The notes below the pieces were generated by a model, which did not search any database, had not been told where the DNA came from, and saw nothing but the letters and a program-made list of their open reading frames with translations. Of a stretch of DNA of 51,976 bases, positions 50,653 through 51,976 are shown one piece after another. Both the position numbers and the translations under genes were made by a program. The stretch covers positions 1 to 51,976 of the forward strand of contig DASZTL010000104.1 in NCBI GenBank assembly GCA_035548055.1. Direction: 5' to 3'. Origin of the DNA: DASZTV01 sp035548055. GTDB lineage: Bacteria > Actinomycetota > Actinomycetes > JAFAQI01. Position 1 is the first letter of the stretch; each line of letters starts with the position of its first letter.

Positions 50653-51969
50653 CGTCCGGGCGCCGGCGTGCCAGGTGCGGGCGACAAGGTCCGCGTGTGG
50701 CTCGTCGAGCGCGTCGGCAAGGGGTAGCCGCAGCAGCACGAGGTCGGAGGGGACGCCGGCGCGGACTCGCCGCGGTGCGGCGTTGAGCACCTCGAGCGGC
50801 CGGAGATAGCCGGAGAGCACCATCTTGGCGCTGACCCACTCCTTCATGTTCACCCGAGCGCCGCTCGTGCTGCGCCGGTCGCGGGCGGCGCGCATCACCG
50901 CCCAGGGATCGATCGGTCCGTACGGTGCATCGCTGCTCGGCACGACGGTCACGCCGGCGGCCTGCAGGGACTCGTAGCGGTAGAGATCGGGAAGCTGGTC
51001 GGGCGGGATGTCGCGTAGATAGCGGTCACCGCGATCAAGGATGAAGCCCGGTTGGGTGACCACGGCGACGCCGAGGCGGGCGAGCCGCGCGGTGGCCTCG
51101 GCGTCGGCGACCGCGGCATGCTCGACGCGATCGCCCGGAACCGACCCGATCTCGTCGAGGACGGCAAGGATGAGTAGGAGGGCCTCGCGGGTGACGCAGT
51201 GAACCGCGACCGGCCGGCCGAGGACTCGCGCGTCTGCCACTTCCTCGCGAAGCTCGTCGTAACCCGGCAACGCGTGGTCGTGGATCACGACCTTCAACGG
51301 ACCCATCGTTCCGACCGATGGCACGTCGTGAGCGAGGAACTGGATCCGCTGGGGCAGGTTCGCGGCGACGAAGATCTCCGCGGCGCCGGCGCCGATCACC
51401 GGCGTCGCGTCCGTGACGCCGGTGATGCCGAACGACGACAGCTGCGTCCCGAGCGACGCGAGGTCCGGCGCGCCGTCACGGATCCGGGCACCCAGCCAGT
51501 CGTCGAGCCGCCACAGCCGTCCGGTCGGGCGACCCGCGTCGTCGCGTTCGATGCCGGGCTCATTCGCGTTGCCGGCGCCGACCGCGAGGAGCGCGACCGA
51601 GTTCAGCGCCCACATCGCGCCGCTGTGGTGCTGAACCCGAACCGGGCGGTCGGGCACGACCCGGTCGAGCGTGGCGGCGTCGAGCTCGTCCATGCCGTTG
51701 ACGGCGCGAAGCCAGCCGGTGCCCGAGGGTGCAGTCGCGAGAGGCTCGAGACCCTGCGAGACGTCGATCGACGTCTGTGCCCTGGCGGTGGCGAGCAGAT
51801 GGATGTGATGGTCGTGCAGGCCTGGCAGCACGGCGCCGCCGGCCGCGTCAACCACCTCCTCGCCGCGCAGCGGCGTCATCGCATGAGGCGACACCTGCAG
51901 CACGGTGTGGCCGTCGAAGCGGATGTGAACGCGACGTCCTTCGACCTCCGCGTCTCGGATGACTGTCAC
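50647..51969 (-). CDS. Amidohydrolase family 3 (YtcJ-like) metal-dependent hydrolase
   Basis: About 440 residues. A small beta domain at the start leads to the metal motif GLHDHHIHL (HxH) near residue 52. VHCVTREALLLILAVLDEIG and DRVEHAAVADAEATARLARL carry the later His ligands, and VVPSSDAPYGPIDPWAVMRA holds the final Asp. The last 60 residues return to the beta domain. It is shorter than typical YtcJ enzymes (about 540), and its lid region appears reduced. Substrate is unknown. GTG 51969 lies 7 bp from the window edge, so a further upstream start cannot be excluded. It converges on livF. Confidence 0.85.
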   Translation of the reverse strand: MTVIRDAEVEGRRVHIRFDGHTVLQVSPHAMTPLRGEEVVDAAGGAVLPGLHDHHIHLLATARAQTSIDVSQGLEPLATAPSGTGWLRAVNGMDELDAATLDRVVPDRPVRVQHHSGAMWALNSVALLAVGAGNANEPGIERDDAGRPTGRLWRLDDWLGARIRDGAPDLASLGTQLSSFGITGVTDATPVIGAGAAEIFVAANLPQRIQFLAHDVPSVGTMGPLKVVIHDHALPGYDELREEVADARVLGRPVAVHCVTREALLLILAVLDEIGSVPGDRVEHAAVADAEATARLARLGVAVVTQPGFILDRGDRYLRDIPPDQLPDLYRYESLQAAGVTVVPSSDAPYGPIDPWAVMRAARDRRSTSGARVNMKEWVSAKMVLSGYLRPLEVLNAAPRRVRAGVPSDLVLLRLPLADALDEPHADLVARTWHAGARTL

Positions 51970-51976
51970 GTCGTGG

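Overview
The window is 52 kb of uniformly high-GC DNA. Genes are tightly packed, with many GTG starts, 4-bp ATGA/GTGA gene overlaps and several candidate leaderless starts. The gene families point to a free-living, probably soil or freshwater Actinomycetota bacterium: an F420-dependent LLM oxidoreductase, an ECF41 sigma factor, a MoxR/DUF58/transglutaminase trio, an FprA-type ferredoxin reductase, DUF6098, Abi-alpha/DUF4393, a fused LivH-LivM permease and a CtaG of the caa3 type. No rRNA, tRNA, CRISPR array, insertion sequence or prophage was recognised. No gene-free stretch exceeds about 250 bp.

Layout. 1-3.1 kb: the tail of an unidentified gene, a DUF4389 membrane protein, and katG behind a perfect inverted repeat that looks like a Fur box. 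3.1-9.9 kb: secreted or cytosolic hydrolases (S15/CocE-like hydrolase, Tat-exported phospholipase C-like enzyme, HSL-type esterase, MEST-like alpha/beta hydrolase), then an F420 oxidoreductase and an SDR. 9.9-14.8 kb: a stress-flavoured block with a small Cys/His membrane protein divergent from a MarR regulator, a ClC-type chloride transporter overlapping marR, a GSP39-like SDR, an FHA protein, DUF6098 and a hemerythrin protein. 15.1-21.1 kb: a chemoreceptor, then SDR, Old Yellow Enzyme, CMD-family protein, ECF41 sigma factor and a secreted beta-propeller protein. An exact ECF41 promoter (TGTCACA-N16-CGTC) precedes the CMD-sigma pair. 21.2-27.5 kb: the MoxR-DUF58-TgpA operon, then a DUF445/Abi-alpha pair facing it across a long inverted repeat. 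27.6-31.3 kb: FprA reductase and a copper module (CopC-CopD fusion plus YcnI). 31.3-34.9 kb: a complete ECF vitamin/metal transporter (S component, fused EcfA-EcfA', EcfT), divergent from an MFS transporter. 36.4-42.4 kb, minus strand: CtaG with a lipoprotein-like, Met/His-bearing N terminus, a large secreted esterase-like protein, a DMT exporter and an enoyl-CoA hydratase with its TetR. 42.5-50.7 kb: a second, divergent TetR, then a branched-chain-type ABC transporter set (lipoprotein binding protein, fused LivHM, LivG, LivF). Two unrecognised envelope proteins sit inside this set. 50.6-52.0 kb: an amidohydrolase.

The parts best worth following up are: the ECF41 promoter/operon; the Liv-type transporter with two undescribed envelope partners; the DUF445-Abi-alpha pair; the two places where an in-frame TAG separates a well-placed start from the gene body; and the copper-flavoured N terminus on CtaG. 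Starts were reassigned from ribosome-binding sites wherever the longest open frame ran into a neighbour. Functions are family-level inferences from motifs read by eye.
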